Source: Haladaptatus sp. DYF46
GTDB lineage: Archaea; Halobacteriota; Halobacteria; Halobacteriales; Haladaptataceae
DNA length: 64,000 nucleotides
Direction: 5' to 3'
NCBI RefSeq assembly: GCF_021083305.1
Contig: NZ_JAJFAY010000002.1
Span: forward strand, 806,001 to 870,000
This document shows, in pieces, positions 35,277 to 43,994 of the stretch. Below the pieces are notes generated by a model that did no database searches, was not told the DNA's origin, and was given only the letters and a program-made list of their open reading frames with translations. A program made the position numbers and the translations under genes. Position 1 is the first letter of the stretch, and every line of letters begins with the position of its first letter.

Positions 35277-35612
35277 TTGCTCGGATATGGCGGAGACAAT
35301 CGTATAAATCCGACCGAGCAACTCGCTCGAAGCCTTCTCTCCGAGTCGAAAGCGTACGGCTACACGTTGACCATCTGGGGTGGCGGTGCGATTCTGATGA
35401 ATCAGTACGGCTCACCCCGAATTGTGGAGATTTTTCTCTACATCCTCGGCTACGGTATCTTGGCGGCGCTCAACCCCGGATTCCCGGCGAACTGGGGATT
35501 CTTGCTCATCGGATTCTGGGGTACCCTTTCGTACAACCTCCTGCTCCTGCTCGAATCGGGATTCGCCCGTTTCGTCACCTCGACGTTCGATACCGTCGAA
35601 GTCGGGTCGTAA
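35277..35612 (+). CDS. Small membrane protein, family unknown
   Basis: A 111-residue frame with a TTG at 35277 and no clear ATG. Residues 25-95 contain three hydrophobic segments (YTLTIWGGGAILMN, VEIFLYILGYGILAAL, NWGFLLIGFWGTLSYNLLLLLESG). The acidic and polar N-terminus (NRINPTEQLARSLLSESKAYGY) is soluble. The start codon is uncertain; a later ATG at 35397 would remove the first helix. It is probably a real membrane protein because of its regular helix pattern. Confidence 0.6.
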   Translation: MLGYGGDNRINPTEQLARSLLSESKAYGYTLTIWGGGAILMNQYGSPRIVEIFLYILGYGILAALNPGFPANWGFLLIGFWGTLSYNLLLLLESGFARFVTSTFDTVEVGS

Positions 35613-35670
35613 TCGAATGAAACGGACCCACGGCGGACACCGCACCGTCGATTCGACGATCAAACGACTA

Positions 35671-35693
35671 TCTGGAGTGGAAACGAAGGGGTT
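35671..35693 (+). repeat. ORB-like box
   Basis: Reads tctggagtggaaacgaaggg, a strong match in plus orientation. It lies 2.9 kb right of the unwinding tract, G-run outward, just upstream of the 30-aa membrane peptide gene. Confidence 0.7.
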
Positions 35694-35710
35694 TCGACCC
35701 GAGTAGGCAG

Positions 35711-35719
35711 ATTTTAAGT
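35711..35719 (+). promoter_or_regulatory. TATA-like box of the 30-aa peptide gene
   Basis: The stretch attttaagt lies 23-31 nt before the ATG at 35742, the usual archaeal spacing, and just after the ORB-like box at 35671. Confidence 0.45.
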
Positions 35720-35741
35720 AATCGAGCGGGAACGAACGGGT

Positions 35742-35834
35742 ATGAGTACTCCGACGAAAATCGTCATCGGTACCGTCGTACTGACGATGTTGGCCGCACT
35801 TGCAGTCGTTCTCAACGCCTGGCTCGTCGCCTGA
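35742..35834 (+). CDS. 30-residue membrane peptide
   Basis: ATG at 35742, TGA at 35832-35834; the TGA overlaps the ATG of the next gene (TGATG). The translation opens MSTPTKIVIGTVVL, and residues 6-30 are almost entirely hydrophobic, a single transmembrane helix. A TATA-like attttaagt (35711-35719) is well placed. The overlapping start suggests translation coupling with the soluble protein downstream. No family recognised. Confidence 0.6.
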   Translation: MSTPTKIVIGTVVLTMLAALAVVLNAWLVA

Positions 35835-36709
35835 TGTTCCGCGAACGGACTGTTCCGGAAGACGTGGCGGCGGTTCGAAACGAGCGCGCGCCGAACGCGC
35901 TCGTCTTGGACTGCGAACGCGATTTCGAGACGCTTCCAATTCCGGCACGCGACGACCTCGCACTTCTGACGGACGAACTGCGTCCGTTCTCGGCACCCGA
36001 CGAGTGGCTACCCGACGACGCACCGGAACTCCTCCGGCGATTCGCCGGGTCCGACCTGGTCGTCGGAATGCCCGGCGACGGAAGCGTGGCGTGGACCCAT
36101 CAAACCGTCCCGCCCGTCCTCTTCGTGAAAGCGCGCGTTCAAGGGTCGCCCGAGGAGTTCGTCGACTTCCTGATCGCGGAAGCGCTCGTCGAAATCGATC
36201 TCTACCTCCCCGAACATTTCCTCGAATTCTTCGGCGAACGGTACCCGGAGTTTTCCGACACCGTTCCGCTCGGTCCCGCGGGCACGTATCAACTCGCGGT
36301 CGCCCTCTGTGATGCGTACAAAGGGCTACACACGCGCGATGAGTTCGTCGAGTGGCGTGAGTCACATCCGCGGCTGTTCGACGCGTGGCAGGACGCAGGA
36401 CAACGAATCGAACCACGGGTGGACGGCATCTCGCGGGAAGTCGTCACCGGACGAACCGATTTCCCGGATGCCACCGAGTTGGCCTGTAGCGCCATCAAAC
36501 ACGGTATCGAACCGCCAGCGCCGTTCGCCGCACTCGATACGCAGGCCTACCGCGACCACGGCGTCGGCTACGCCATCAAATGGGCCGAAAAGACGCTCGG
36601 GGCGCTCGATGTGGATTCGGATTCCGATTCGGCGTCGGACGCTTCCAATTCGAACCCTGAGTCGGACACCTCGGATTCGAATTCGGAGTCGGACGCGGAC
36701 TCGGAATAA
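35834..36709 (+). CDS. Conserved haloarchaeal protein with Ser/Asp-rich tail
   Basis: A 291-residue soluble protein whose start overlaps the 30-aa peptide. The first 250 residues look globular (segments VLDCERDFETLP, VPPVLFVKARVQGSPEEFV, YQLAVALCDAYKGLH, HGVGYAIKWAEKTLG). The last ~35 residues are a disordered Ser/Asp/Glu tail (SDSDSASDASNS and similar repeats). I know similar proteins only as uncharacterised haloarchaeal conserved proteins, so no function is given. Confidence 0.75.
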   Translation: MFRERTVPEDVAAVRNERAPNALVLDCERDFETLPIPARDDLALLTDELRPFSAPDEWLPDDAPELLRRFAGSDLVVGMPGDGSVAWTHQTVPPVLFVKARVQGSPEEFVDFLIAEALVEIDLYLPEHFLEFFGERYPEFSDTVPLGPAGTYQLAVALCDAYKGLHTRDEFVEWRESHPRLFDAWQDAGQRIEPRVDGISREVVTGRTDFPDATELACSAIKHGIEPPAPFAALDTQAYRDHGVGYAIKWAEKTLGALDVDSDSDSASDASNSNPESDTSDSNSESDADSE

Positions 36710-36740
36710 CGGTTTTCGTTTCGATCGTTGTCCTCTTTTC

Positions 36741-36836
36741 TTATTTACCGTCCTTCTTCGATGGGACGATTACGAGGTCGTCGGGGTAACTGTCCAGGAA
36801 TACCGAGTACTCCTCCGTGCCGGTGTCTTGTGCCAT
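36741..36836 (-). CDS. 31-residue peptide, paralogue of the one before amt
   Basis: ATG 36834-36836, TAA 36741. Residues 9-25 (EEYSVFLDSYPDDLVIV) are nearly the same as [17 protein letters not shown] in the peptide at 38881. Upstream DNA is also shared (see 36860-37051). No gene follows within the operon: the next gene on the left is on the opposite strand. It is therefore an orphan copy, possibly left when a neighbouring amt-type gene was lost. Confidence 0.6.
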   Translation of the reverse strand: MAQDTGTEEYSVFLDSYPDDLVIVPSKKDGK

Positions 36837-37208
36837 GGTAATCCAGAACAGTACCGTCGTATATAATGTTGCTTGACAACATATTCCATTTATCGCACGA
36901 ACAACTGTACGAACACTCGGTTTATTATCGGATACTATCCGTTTAAGGTTGTAAAACGGGCAGAAACGAACCCCTTCTCGGCTTGTTTTTGGACGAACGT
37001 CTTATCAATTCACAAACACACGCTACTCCGTGGCGGAGTCGGCGCGCGTGATAGCGGCGTGAATACGGCGGTAGATGACTTTCACTGCCGTTTCATCGGC
37101 ACCGACGACCGCCCCCCACAAGAGTTCGTTGGCGATATCGCGATTCGTTCGGTCAGGTGCGGACCCGATGCTTCATCGCCACTCGATAGCGAGCCCCTCT
37201 CTTTGGAT
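36837..37208. promoter_or_regulatory. Promoter and shared regulatory region of the orphan peptide
   Basis: Contains a TATA-like box on the minus strand at 36860-36867, 24-31 nt before the ATG, and two blocks shared with the region upstream of the amt operon: 36921-36963 (35 of 43 identical to 39064-39106) and 36987-37002 (ttttggacgaacgtct, identical). A third shared block is tcggcgcgcgtga at 37039-37051. From 37052 to the amt 3' end at 37209 I see nothing else recognisable. The shared blocks are probably binding sites of a common regulator. Confidence 0.6.
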
Positions 37209-38888
37209 TTACACCGCGTCCGCTCCTCGCTTTCCTGTCCGAACTTGATACGCGTCCTCGACGGGGATGATGAATATTTTCCCGTCCCCGGGTTCGCCGG
37301 TGTTTGCAGCGTCGCGAATCGCGTCGACGACGTCCTCGGCGGGAATATCCGCCACGACGCATTCGATTTTCACCTTCTGATGGAGGTCGACGACGTACTC
37401 CTCACCGCGCCACTGTCCCATCTTTGCGGGTTGGCTACCTCGACCGCTGACGTTCGTGACGGTGAGACTCGGTGCATTGACGCTCGCCAACGACCGCTTC
37501 ACGTCGCCCAACTTATCGGGCCTGACGATGGCCGTAACGAGCTTTATCTTTCCATCGTTCGGTCGTCCACCGTCCGTTTGGAGACGTTCGGGAACGACGC
37601 CGTGCGCGGCGTCGCTGCCGAATTCGGGGTACGTCTCGACGCCGTGTTCACTCGCGTCCAGCCCTTCCCTTTCGTGGCGAGGGGTGACGCGTGCTTGATC
37701 GAGTGCGCGCGCACCGCCGAAGACGAGTACGGTCGCGCACACGGTCCAGAGTCCGATCACCGCGACGCCGGTCGCCTGCACCGCGAGTCCCGAGAACACG
37801 GCTCCGACGCTGAAACTCTGCCACGTTCCGACCGCGACGAGCGGATAAGCCAACGTCCCGAGGATACCGGCGGAGCCGTGAACGGGGAACACCGCACACA
37901 CGTCGTCGATTTTGAGGCGCTTTTCGACGAACTCGAACACGAACGGGAGCTGTGCACCCGCCAGCAGTCCGACGGCGATAGCGCCCGGCCAGACGATGTC
38001 GTCGGCGATTCCCGTAATGCCGACGAGTCCGGCGAGCAGGCCGTTCGCGACGAACAGGGTATCCACCTTTCCAGTGCGTATCAGCGAAACCGTCCCCGCA
38101 CCGAGGGACCCCGCAGTCATCCCGAGCGTCGTGACGATGGCGACCCGACCGACCGTTTCGAACGCGGCCAGCGAAATCGTCCCGTTGTCGACGGCAAACA
38201 CCGTTGCGGCGGTTCCGACGTTGAAGCCGTACCAGCCGAACGCGAGAATGAGCGTTCCGAGGGCCGCGAACGTCACCGAGTGACCCGGGATTACGTTCGC
38301 CGTCCCGTCTTCCTCGAAGCGCCCGATACGCGGGCCGATTATCCACGCCGCGGTCAGTCCGGCGAGGCCACCCATCCCGTGAACGACCATCCCGCCCGCG
38401 AAATCGTGAAATCCGAGCGCCGAGAGGAAGCCACCTGCCCACGTGAATCCGACCACGACGGGATAGATAACCGCCGCGAGAAGGACGGTGTAGGTCACGT
38501 ACGTGCGGAGTTTACACCGCCCCGCGACCGCCCCGCTGACGATGGTCGCGGCGGTCATGGCGAACACCGCGCCGAACAACCAATCGACCCACGCGTTGAC
38601 GTCACTTGGTGCGAGGGTGGCGGCGAACTCACCCATCACGGACCACGTTCCGCTCGCCCCGGTCAAGTGACCGACGACGTTCGAGAGCCCCGCGCCCACG
38701 AGGAAAAAGGTAAGGACGCCGACGCTCCACGTGAGGAGGTTTTTCGTCAATTGATTGGCGACGTTTTTCGACCGGACTTGACCGGCTTCCAGCATGGCGA
38801 ATCCGGCGTGCATGAAGAAGATGAGGAACGTCGCCACGAGCACCCAGAGGAGATTCACTCCCTGCGCGATGACTTCGAGATTACTCAT
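37209..38888 (-). CDS. amt: Ammonium transporter fused to PII (GlnK) protein
   Basis: A 559-residue two-domain protein. Residues 1-440 form the Amt/Rh ammonium channel: the opening [22 protein letters not shown], the pore signatures [17 protein letters not shown] and [19 protein letters not shown], and the [18 protein letters not shown] helix pair with the pore His. After a short linker, residues 446-559 are a PII domain: [19 protein letters not shown]-loop [10 protein letters not shown] then [12 protein letters not shown], and the C-terminal [19 protein letters not shown]. Amt and PII are usually separate genes; here one frame encodes both. Start ATG 38886-38888, overlapped by the 32-aa peptide gene. 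Confidence 0.88.
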   Translation of the reverse strand: MSNLEVIAQGVNLLWVLVATFLIFFMHAGFAMLEAGQVRSKNVANQLTKNLLTWSVGVLTFFLVGAGLSNVVGHLTGASGTWSVMGEFAATLAPSDVNAWVDWLFGAVFAMTAATIVSGAVAGRCKLRTYVTYTVLLAAVIYPVVVGFTWAGGFLSALGFHDFAGGMVVHGMGGLAGLTAAWIIGPRIGRFEEDGTANVIPGHSVTFAALGTLILAFGWYGFNVGTAATVFAVDNGTISLAAFETVGRVAIVTTLGMTAGSLGAGTVSLIRTGKVDTLFVANGLLAGLVGITGIADDIVWPGAIAVGLLAGAQLPFVFEFVEKRLKIDDVCAVFPVHGSAGILGTLAYPLVAVGTWQSFSVGAVFSGLAVQATGVAVIGLWTVCATVLVFGGARALDQARVTPRHEREGLDASEHGVETYPEFGSDAAHGVVPERLQTDGGRPNDGKIKLVTAIVRPDKLGDVKRSLASVNAPSLTVTNVSGRGSQPAKMGQWRGEEYVVDLHQKVKIECVVADIPAEDVVDAIRDAANTGEPGDGKIFIIPVEDAYQVRTGKRGADAV

Positions 38889-38979
38889 CCGTCGTTTCTC
38901 CTGTCGGAACGATGACGACGTCGTCCGGAAGGCTGTCCAAGAATATCGAATATTCCTCTCCGTTTGTACTCTGTGTCAC
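38881..38979 (-). CDS. 32-residue peptide overlapping the amt start
   Basis: GTG start at 38977-38979, TAA at 38881-38883; the last 8 nt overlap the amt ATG, so ribosomes could reinitiate on amt. The translation ([20 protein letters not shown] core) is a paralogue of the peptide at 36741. A TATA-like atataa on the minus strand (39003-39008) is about 23-31 nt upstream, placing the transcript start at or near the GTG (leaderless). Function unknown; a leader or regulatory peptide for the amt gene is a reasonable guess. Confidence 0.65.
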   Translation of the reverse strand: MTQSTNGEEYSIFLDSLPDDVVIVPTGETTDE

Positions 38980-39215
38980 GGTACAACACAACCCGATTGG
39001 TTCATATAACTCTGGTTATCAAACATTTCAAATTATATCGGGGAAAATTGGCCAAACGCGGCTGTTATTATCGTGTACTATCGATATAAGGTTGTAAACC
39101 GGTCAGTAATCGGGCGAACGTTGTCCGAGTTTTGGACGAACGTCTCGCCTGGTAGCCGGGCTCGACGAACGTCCCGTCTCGTTCCCACTCGTTCCCACTC
39201 GTTCGGCGCGCGTGA
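38980..39215. promoter_or_regulatory. Regulatory region of the peptide-amt operon
   Basis: Bears blocks shared with 36837-37051: 39064-39106 (starting attatcg, includes ataaggttgtaaa) and 39130-39145 (ttttggacgaacgtct). The tcggcgcgcgtga block is at 39203-39215. A 10-bp tandem duplication (gttcccactc twice, 39181-39200) lies between them. The blocks are 85-235 nt from the start codon, so activator sites are more likely than core promoter. Conditions are not known; ammonium limitation would be usual for amt. Confidence 0.6.
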
Positions 39216-39267
39216 GACGGTTAGAGAATTCGAACGAAGACGCAATCGCGATTGCGATATTGAACCT

Positions 39268-40251
39268 TCACGCGAGTTCGTCGGCGATATCCTCGGCGAA
39301 GTAGGTCAGAATCAGATCCGCGCCCGCCCGTTTGATGGACAACAGGGATTCGAGCGCCGTCTCCCGCAGGTCGAGCCATCCGTTCTCGCTCGCGGCGTGC
39401 AACATCGCGTACTCGCCGGAGACGTTGTAGGCGGCGACCGGGTGGTCGTACTCCTCCCGGATGTCCCGAACGATGTCCAGGTACGGCAGTGCGGGTTTGA
39501 CCATCAGTACGTCCGCTCCCTGCTCCACGTCGAGTTCGACTTCGCGCATGGCCTCGCGCACGTTGGCCGGGTCCATCTGGTAGTGCCGTCTGTCGCCGAA
39601 CGCGGGTGCGCCGTCCGCCGCGTCGCGGAACGGACCGTAGAACGCGGATTCGTACTTCGCGGCGTAGCTCATGATGGGTACGTCGGAAAAGCCCGCCTCG
39701 TCCAGTCCGGTGCGAATCGCTTCCACCATCCCGTCCGTCATGCTGCTGGGTGCGACCATCTCCGCGCCCGCTTCCGCGTGCGAGACGGAAACCTTCCGCA
39801 AGAGTTCGAGCGTCTCGTCGTTTTTCACCGTGAGTCGCGGGTCGTCCGCGGCGCGGTCCTCGACGATTCCGCAGTGACCGTGGTCGGTGTACTCACAGAG
39901 ACAAACGTCGGTGATGACGGTGGCGTCCGTCTCGGCCGTGATCCGACGCGTCGCCTCCTGCACGACGCCGTCTTCGGCCCACGCGCGACTGCCGCGTTCG
40001 TCCTTCGATTCGGGGATACCGAACAGCATCACGGCTTCGACGCCCGTTTCCAGCACTTCCTCCACGCGAGCGACGCTTTCCGCTATCGGTACCCGCTCGT
40101 GGCCGGGCATGGACTCGATTTCGACCCGTTCGTCCGTCGTCGCATCGACGAACACCGGAGCGATGAGGTCGTTCGCTCGAAGCGTCGTCTCGCTGACCAA
40201 CTCTCGGATTCCGTCGCGACGAAGCCGACGCGGCCGGTCGGTGAAGTTCAT
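39268..40251 (-). CDS. hemB: Porphobilinogen synthase
   Basis: Condenses two 5-aminolevulinates to porphobilinogen (tetrapyrrole/haem synthesis). The 327-residue protein carries the metal-binding DVCLCEYTDHGHCGIV, the catalytic Lys in YAAKYESAFYGPFRDA, and the Schiff-base Lys in VLMVKPALPYLD. The internal ATG at 40249-40251 (MNFTDRPRRLRRDG) matches the family N-terminus; the frame upstream to 40311 is not used. Confidence 0.95.
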   Translation of the reverse strand: MNFTDRPRRLRRDGIRELVSETTLRANDLIAPVFVDATTDERVEIESMPGHERVPIAESVARVEEVLETGVEAVMLFGIPESKDERGSRAWAEDGVVQEATRRITAETDATVITDVCLCEYTDHGHCGIVEDRAADDPRLTVKNDETLELLRKVSVSHAEAGAEMVAPSSMTDGMVEAIRTGLDEAGFSDVPIMSYAAKYESAFYGPFRDAADGAPAFGDRRHYQMDPANVREAMREVELDVEQGADVLMVKPALPYLDIVRDIREEYDHPVAAYNVSGEYAMLHAASENGWLDLRETALESLLSIKRAGADLILTYFAEDIADELA

Positions 40252-40340
40252 ACCATTGCTACCCACGGAATCCCCAAAACCGCGTCGCTCCGGGAACGGG
40301 TCACAACGCATTTAGCCCGTCCCATCAATATTCGAATCTG

Positions 40341-41060
40341 ATGCATATCGCCTCGCTCGTTGCTGTCGAGACGACCACCCCTGCCCTCCTCGCCCTCTTC
40401 GCTTTCGGTGCAATCCTGTCATTTGCCCCGGATTCGCGCTCGATTAAAACGTTCATCGCGGACTACGGCGTTTTCGTCCTCGCGGGCGGGGTTGCGCTCG
40501 CGGCGGTCGCCGGTATCCTCCTCTTCCTGTTCGGCGACGAAACGCTCGCAAAACAGTGGTTGGACCAGTACGGACTGTTCGCCCTGTTTTTCATCTTCAT
40601 TCTGGAAGGGGCGATGATGTTGTACTTCGCGCCGAGCGAAACCGTTGTTCCGGTCGGCGTCACCGTCCTGGCGAAATCGCCGACCGATTATCGGACGATA
40701 GCAGTCATCGTCGCCGTCGCCGTCATCGCTTCGACCGCCGGGCAGTACGCCCTGTTTTTGTTGGCGAAGCGTGGCGGCCGCGAGTACCTCCTCGAAAAGC
40801 CGTGGTTCCGTATCGACGACTCCTCGCTCGACCGGTTCGACCATTGGCTCGAACGCTGGGGTCCCATCGCTATCCCGCTTAGCAACACGCTGCCGTTCAC
40901 TCGCGGCATGCTGACCGTTCCCGCCGGGTTCGGCGAGATGAAAGACCGGAACTTCATCCTCCTCTCCGCGCTGGGGTCGCTCTCGTTCGAAACGCTGCTC
41001 GCGATTTTCGGCCCGAGGGCGTTCGCAATCATCGTGGATGCGATTTCCAAGTTCGTGTGA
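40341..41060 (+). CDS. DedA-family membrane protein
   Basis: A 239-residue integral membrane protein of the DedA/SNARE-associated (VTT) family. The family motif is visible around residues 75-130 (FIFILEGAMMLYFAPSETVV then the GQYALFLLAKRGG), and the GPIAIPLSNTLPFTRGMLTVP region carries the conserved Arg-Pro-like pattern. DedA proteins are linked to lipid flipping and membrane-potential-related functions; the substrate is unknown here. Confidence 0.82.
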   Translation: MHIASLVAVETTTPALLALFAFGAILSFAPDSRSIKTFIADYGVFVLAGGVALAAVAGILLFLFGDETLAKQWLDQYGLFALFFIFILEGAMMLYFAPSETVVPVGVTVLAKSPTDYRTIAVIVAVAVIASTAGQYALFLLAKRGGREYLLEKPWFRIDDSSLDRFDHWLERWGPIAIPLSNTLPFTRGMLTVPAGFGEMKDRNFILLSALGSLSFETLLAIFGPRAFAIIVDAISKFV

Positions 41061-41369
41061 GTTTTCACCACTCCGTTTGCTCACACAACCGACACCTATC
41101 CGCCACTCCGAAACTACCCGAGTGAACGGAGGACCCGATTGAAACCAGCGTCGTTCTACCATAGCGATAGACCTAACAGTATCGAAGGCGTATTTGCACT
41201 CGCGCCCGCGTACCGTTTGTCGCGTGCCATGCTACGAACACTGCGTGGGCGCACTTTCATTCCTCGAATGATTCGTCGAGAGGCATCGAACGGCGAACCC
41301 GGGACTGTCGCATAGAGACCGGTATTTCGAATCGAAAATATATTTGGCTCGCGTTCCGAGTGAAGGGAT
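41061..41369. other. Intergenic region, no feature recognised apart from a TATA-like box
   Basis: Between the DedA gene and the S9 peptidase gene. An AT-rich patch (aaatatatttgg at 41336-41347) lies 23-34 nt before the S9 start and is the likely TATA box. The rest shows no ORF that looks coding, no ORB and no strong hairpin. Confidence 0.4.
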
Positions 41370-43409
41370 ATGAAGACGATACGTGCCAACGACTATCACG
41401 ACCTCGTCAGCGTGAACGACCCACAGATTTCGCCGGACGGCGAGCGGGTGGCGTTCGTCCGCTCCGCTGCGGATGGGGACGAGGAATACGAATCGACGGT
41501 GTACGTCGTTCCCTTGGGTGGCGACGAACCGCGCCAGTTCACGATCAGCGAAGGCGTGGACAGTTCCCCGCGGTGGAGTCCGAGCGGCGACCGACTCGCG
41601 TTCGTGAGCACGCGCGGAGCGGACGACGACCGACCGCAACTGTGGGTCATGCCGACGGCGGGCGGCGAGGCCCGACAGGTGACGGACGTCGCGGGCGGCG
41701 TCTCGCAGTTGGTGTGGTCCCCCGACGGGACGAAAATCGCGTTCGTCCAGTCGAGCACCGAGGAGGACCGGGAGGAAGAGCGCGACATCTCGCTCGACGG
41801 CGAGGAGTACGAACCGGAAACGCCGGACCCGCGCGTTATCGACCGGAAAATCTACCGCGCGGGAACGAGCTATTTCGACGGGAAACGGAGCCACGTCTAC
41901 CTCGCCGATTTGAACGACGATTCCGTGGAACGACTGACGGATGGCGACTTCGACTTCGCGGGTCCCGACTGGGGCGACGAGACGACGCTCTATTTCGGTG
42001 CCAAACGGGAGGGCGACCCGGACGACAACATCATCGTGGACGTCATTGCCTACGATATCGACGCCGACGAGGAGGAAACCCTCTTCCAGACGAGCGCGTG
42101 GGGCGCGTCGATAGCGGCGACGGAGGACGGGCGAATCGCCTACATCTACTCGCCCGAGGAGAATGCCACGCTTCGACAGACCGACCTCAAGGTGTTCGAC
42201 CGGACCACGGGCGAGACGGTGACGCTCACCGAAACGCTCGACAGAACGCTCGCGATCGAACCGCAGTGGGACCCGGACGAGGAGCGGGTGTACTTCGGAA
42301 CTCCCGACGAGGGCGACCAAGTCATCTGGCGCGTTTCGGGCGACGGGAGCGAGGAACCACAGCGGGTCGTCGGCGACGGACACATCACCGACGTTTCGGT
42401 CGGCTCCGACGCTCTCGCCTACGCGAAGTCCGAGTGGGACCACCCGGGCGACCTGTTCGTCTCGACGCCCGGCGGAGCCGAAACGCACCAACTCGCCCGC
42501 GCCAACGCGGCGTACCTGAACGACCGCGCGGTCGGTCAACCCGAGGAACTCCGCTTCGAGTCCGACGAGGGCGTCGAGATACAGGGCTGGCTCCTCACGC
42601 CGCCGGACTTCGACGAGGACGAGCAGTACCCGCTCGTCGTCGAAATCCACGGCGGCCCACACGCGATGTGGTCCACGAGCGGCACGATGTGGCACGAGTT
42701 CCAGACGCTCGCCGCGGAGGGCTACGTCGTCTTCTGGTCGAACCCGCGCGGCTCGACCGGCTACGGCGAGGAACACATGGCCGCCATCGAACGCGATTGG
42801 GGCGATACGACCATGACCGACGTGATGGCCGGGGTTGACCTCGTCGCGGAGCGTGAGTACGTCGACGAGGAGAACATGTTCGTCACCGGCGGAAGCTTCG
42901 GCGGGTACATGACCGCGTGGATAGTCGGCCACACGGACCGGTTCAAGGGCGCGGTCAGCCAGCGCGGCGTGTACGAACTGAGTAGCTTCTACGGTTCGAC
43001 GGACGCCTTCAAACTCGTCGAGTGGGACTTCGACACGACGCCGTGGGAGGAACCGGAGTTCCTCTGGGAACGCTCGCCCACCGCGTACGTCGAGAACGTG
43101 ACGACGCCGACGCTGCTCATTCACAGCGACAACGACTTCCGCGTCCCGGTGAACAACGCCGAGATGCTGTACCTCCTCCTCAAGAAGAACGACGTGGAGA
43201 CGCGCTTGGTGCGTTATCCTCGTGAAGGTCACGAGCTCTCTCGAAGCGGCGAACCCGGGCACGTCGTGGACCGACTGGAGCGGATCGTCCGCTGGTTCGA
43301 CGGCTATTCGGACTACGACGATGCGCCGAAAGCGTTGGAACGCGGCGACGACGGACTGTCCGCCGCCGAAAGCGAGGACGACGAGGAAGGCGAGGAAAAC
43401 GGTACGTAG
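41370..43409 (+). CDS. S9-family serine peptidase (acylaminoacyl/prolyl oligopeptidase type)
   Basis: A 679-residue two-domain peptidase. The N-terminal two thirds form a beta-propeller with repeated WSPDG-type blades (residues 60-410). The C-terminal alpha/beta hydrolase domain has the nucleophile Ser509 in TGGSFGGYMTAW, the Asp in LLIHSDNDFRVPVNNAEM and the His in REGHELSRSGE. It lacks a signal peptide, so it is cytosolic. Substrate specificity within S9 (dipeptidyl, acylaminoacyl, oligopeptidase) cannot be settled by inspection. It ends in an acidic Glu-rich tail. Confidence 0.92.
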   Translation: MKTIRANDYHDLVSVNDPQISPDGERVAFVRSAADGDEEYESTVYVVPLGGDEPRQFTISEGVDSSPRWSPSGDRLAFVSTRGADDDRPQLWVMPTAGGEARQVTDVAGGVSQLVWSPDGTKIAFVQSSTEEDREEERDISLDGEEYEPETPDPRVIDRKIYRAGTSYFDGKRSHVYLADLNDDSVERLTDGDFDFAGPDWGDETTLYFGAKREGDPDDNIIVDVIAYDIDADEEETLFQTSAWGASIAATEDGRIAYIYSPEENATLRQTDLKVFDRTTGETVTLTETLDRTLAIEPQWDPDEERVYFGTPDEGDQVIWRVSGDGSEEPQRVVGDGHITDVSVGSDALAYAKSEWDHPGDLFVSTPGGAETHQLARANAAYLNDRAVGQPEELRFESDEGVEIQGWLLTPPDFDEDEQYPLVVEIHGGPHAMWSTSGTMWHEFQTLAAEGYVVFWSNPRGSTGYGEEHMAAIERDWGDTTMTDVMAGVDLVAEREYVDEENMFVTGGSFGGYMTAWIVGHTDRFKGAVSQRGVYELSSFYGSTDAFKLVEWDFDTTPWEEPEFLWERSPTAYVENVTTPTLLIHSDNDFRVPVNNAEMLYLLLKKNDVETRLVRYPREGHELSRSGEPGHVVDRLERIVRWFDGYSDYDDAPKALERGDDGLSAAESEDDEEGEENGT

Positions 43410-43736
43410 AGTACAACGGTCCGCGGAGACCACCGAGCGTGAGGAACGGTGGACGAACAACGACAACTATTGACGTGGGGAGGTACGTTTCGTCCGGGGG
43501 TAATTGTCCGGCAATTCCAGCGCCGGTCGTCGGTTTTTCACTGGAAACGAAGGGGTTGACGAGCGGGATATTGACGCATTGAAATAATTTTTCACCTCGA
43601 AATTCGGACGTTTTAGAACTGCTATCTCGATGGGGATACTGACGACTCAATATCGCTTCGGTGGTCCGTTTCGGTAGTTGCTTCGACGGACACGTTCCCG
43701 ATTCCGTGTTCCGCTTTCTACCCGAAAGAGGGGGGT
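43410..43736. other. Intergenic region with two ORB-like boxes
   Basis: Contains a strong ORB (43536) and a weaker box (43717) directly before the stop codon of the minus-strand zinc-finger gene. No ORF looks coding; the 3' ends of the neighbouring convergent genes face each other here. Confidence 0.5.
43536..43557 (+). repeat. ORB-like box
   Basis: Reads ttttcactggaaacgaaggg with the following gtt: a full-strength box in plus orientation, 10.8 kb right of the unwinding tract, in a convergent intergenic gap. Confidence 0.75.
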
Positions 43737-43738
43737 TC
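43717..43738 (+). repeat. ORB-like box (weaker)
   Basis: Reads tctacccgaaagaggggggt, plus orientation. One base is missing in the centre, and the box is directly next to the zinc-finger gene stop codon. Confidence 0.45.
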
Positions 43739-43952
43739 AGTCGACGATGATTTCCGACTCGTCGTTCGCCGAGTCGTCCGTCGGTTTCATCTCGATTTCG
43801 TAGCGGTCTATCCAATCGGCGAAACATTCCGGGCAGAGCCGCTGTCTGTCGATCTGTGAGCGGTCCACGGTCAGCCGAACCGTCCGCGCCAGCGCGTCTT
43901 GCAGCGGCTCTCGACAGTCATTGCAGGGATCGGGTTCGCTCTCGTCACTCAT
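43737..43952 (-). CDS. Small zinc-finger protein next to sec11
   Basis: A 71-residue acidic protein with two Cys pairs (PCNDCREP near residue 10 and RLCPECFADW near residue 40), enough for a single zinc site. Similar small CxxC proteins flank the origin in other haloarchaea; I believe they are classed as DUF7569. It is unlikely to be a nucleic-acid enzyme. It lies 42 nt from the sec11 stop on the same strand. Confidence 0.75.
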   Translation of the reverse strand: MSDESEPDPCNDCREPLQDALARTVRLTVDRSQIDRQRLCPECFADWIDRYEIEMKPTDDSANDESEIIVD

Positions 43953-43994
43953 GAAGGCTCAATGTGACGCAAAACACATAAAACGTCGCGGAAA

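Noticed and set aside
36963..36980. ORB-like gaaacgaacccc
   Set aside because: The C-run follows the GAAACGAA part on the same strand, opposite to the true box in which G follows; so the pattern does not match.
36873..38915. 680-codon frame opposite amt
   Set aside because: Runs through the promoter region and the Amt-PII gene on the other strand; no domain.
41232..43466. 744-codon frame opposite the S9 peptidase
   Set aside because: Antisense shadow of a gene with clear catalytic motifs; Arg/Val-rich translation without known domains.
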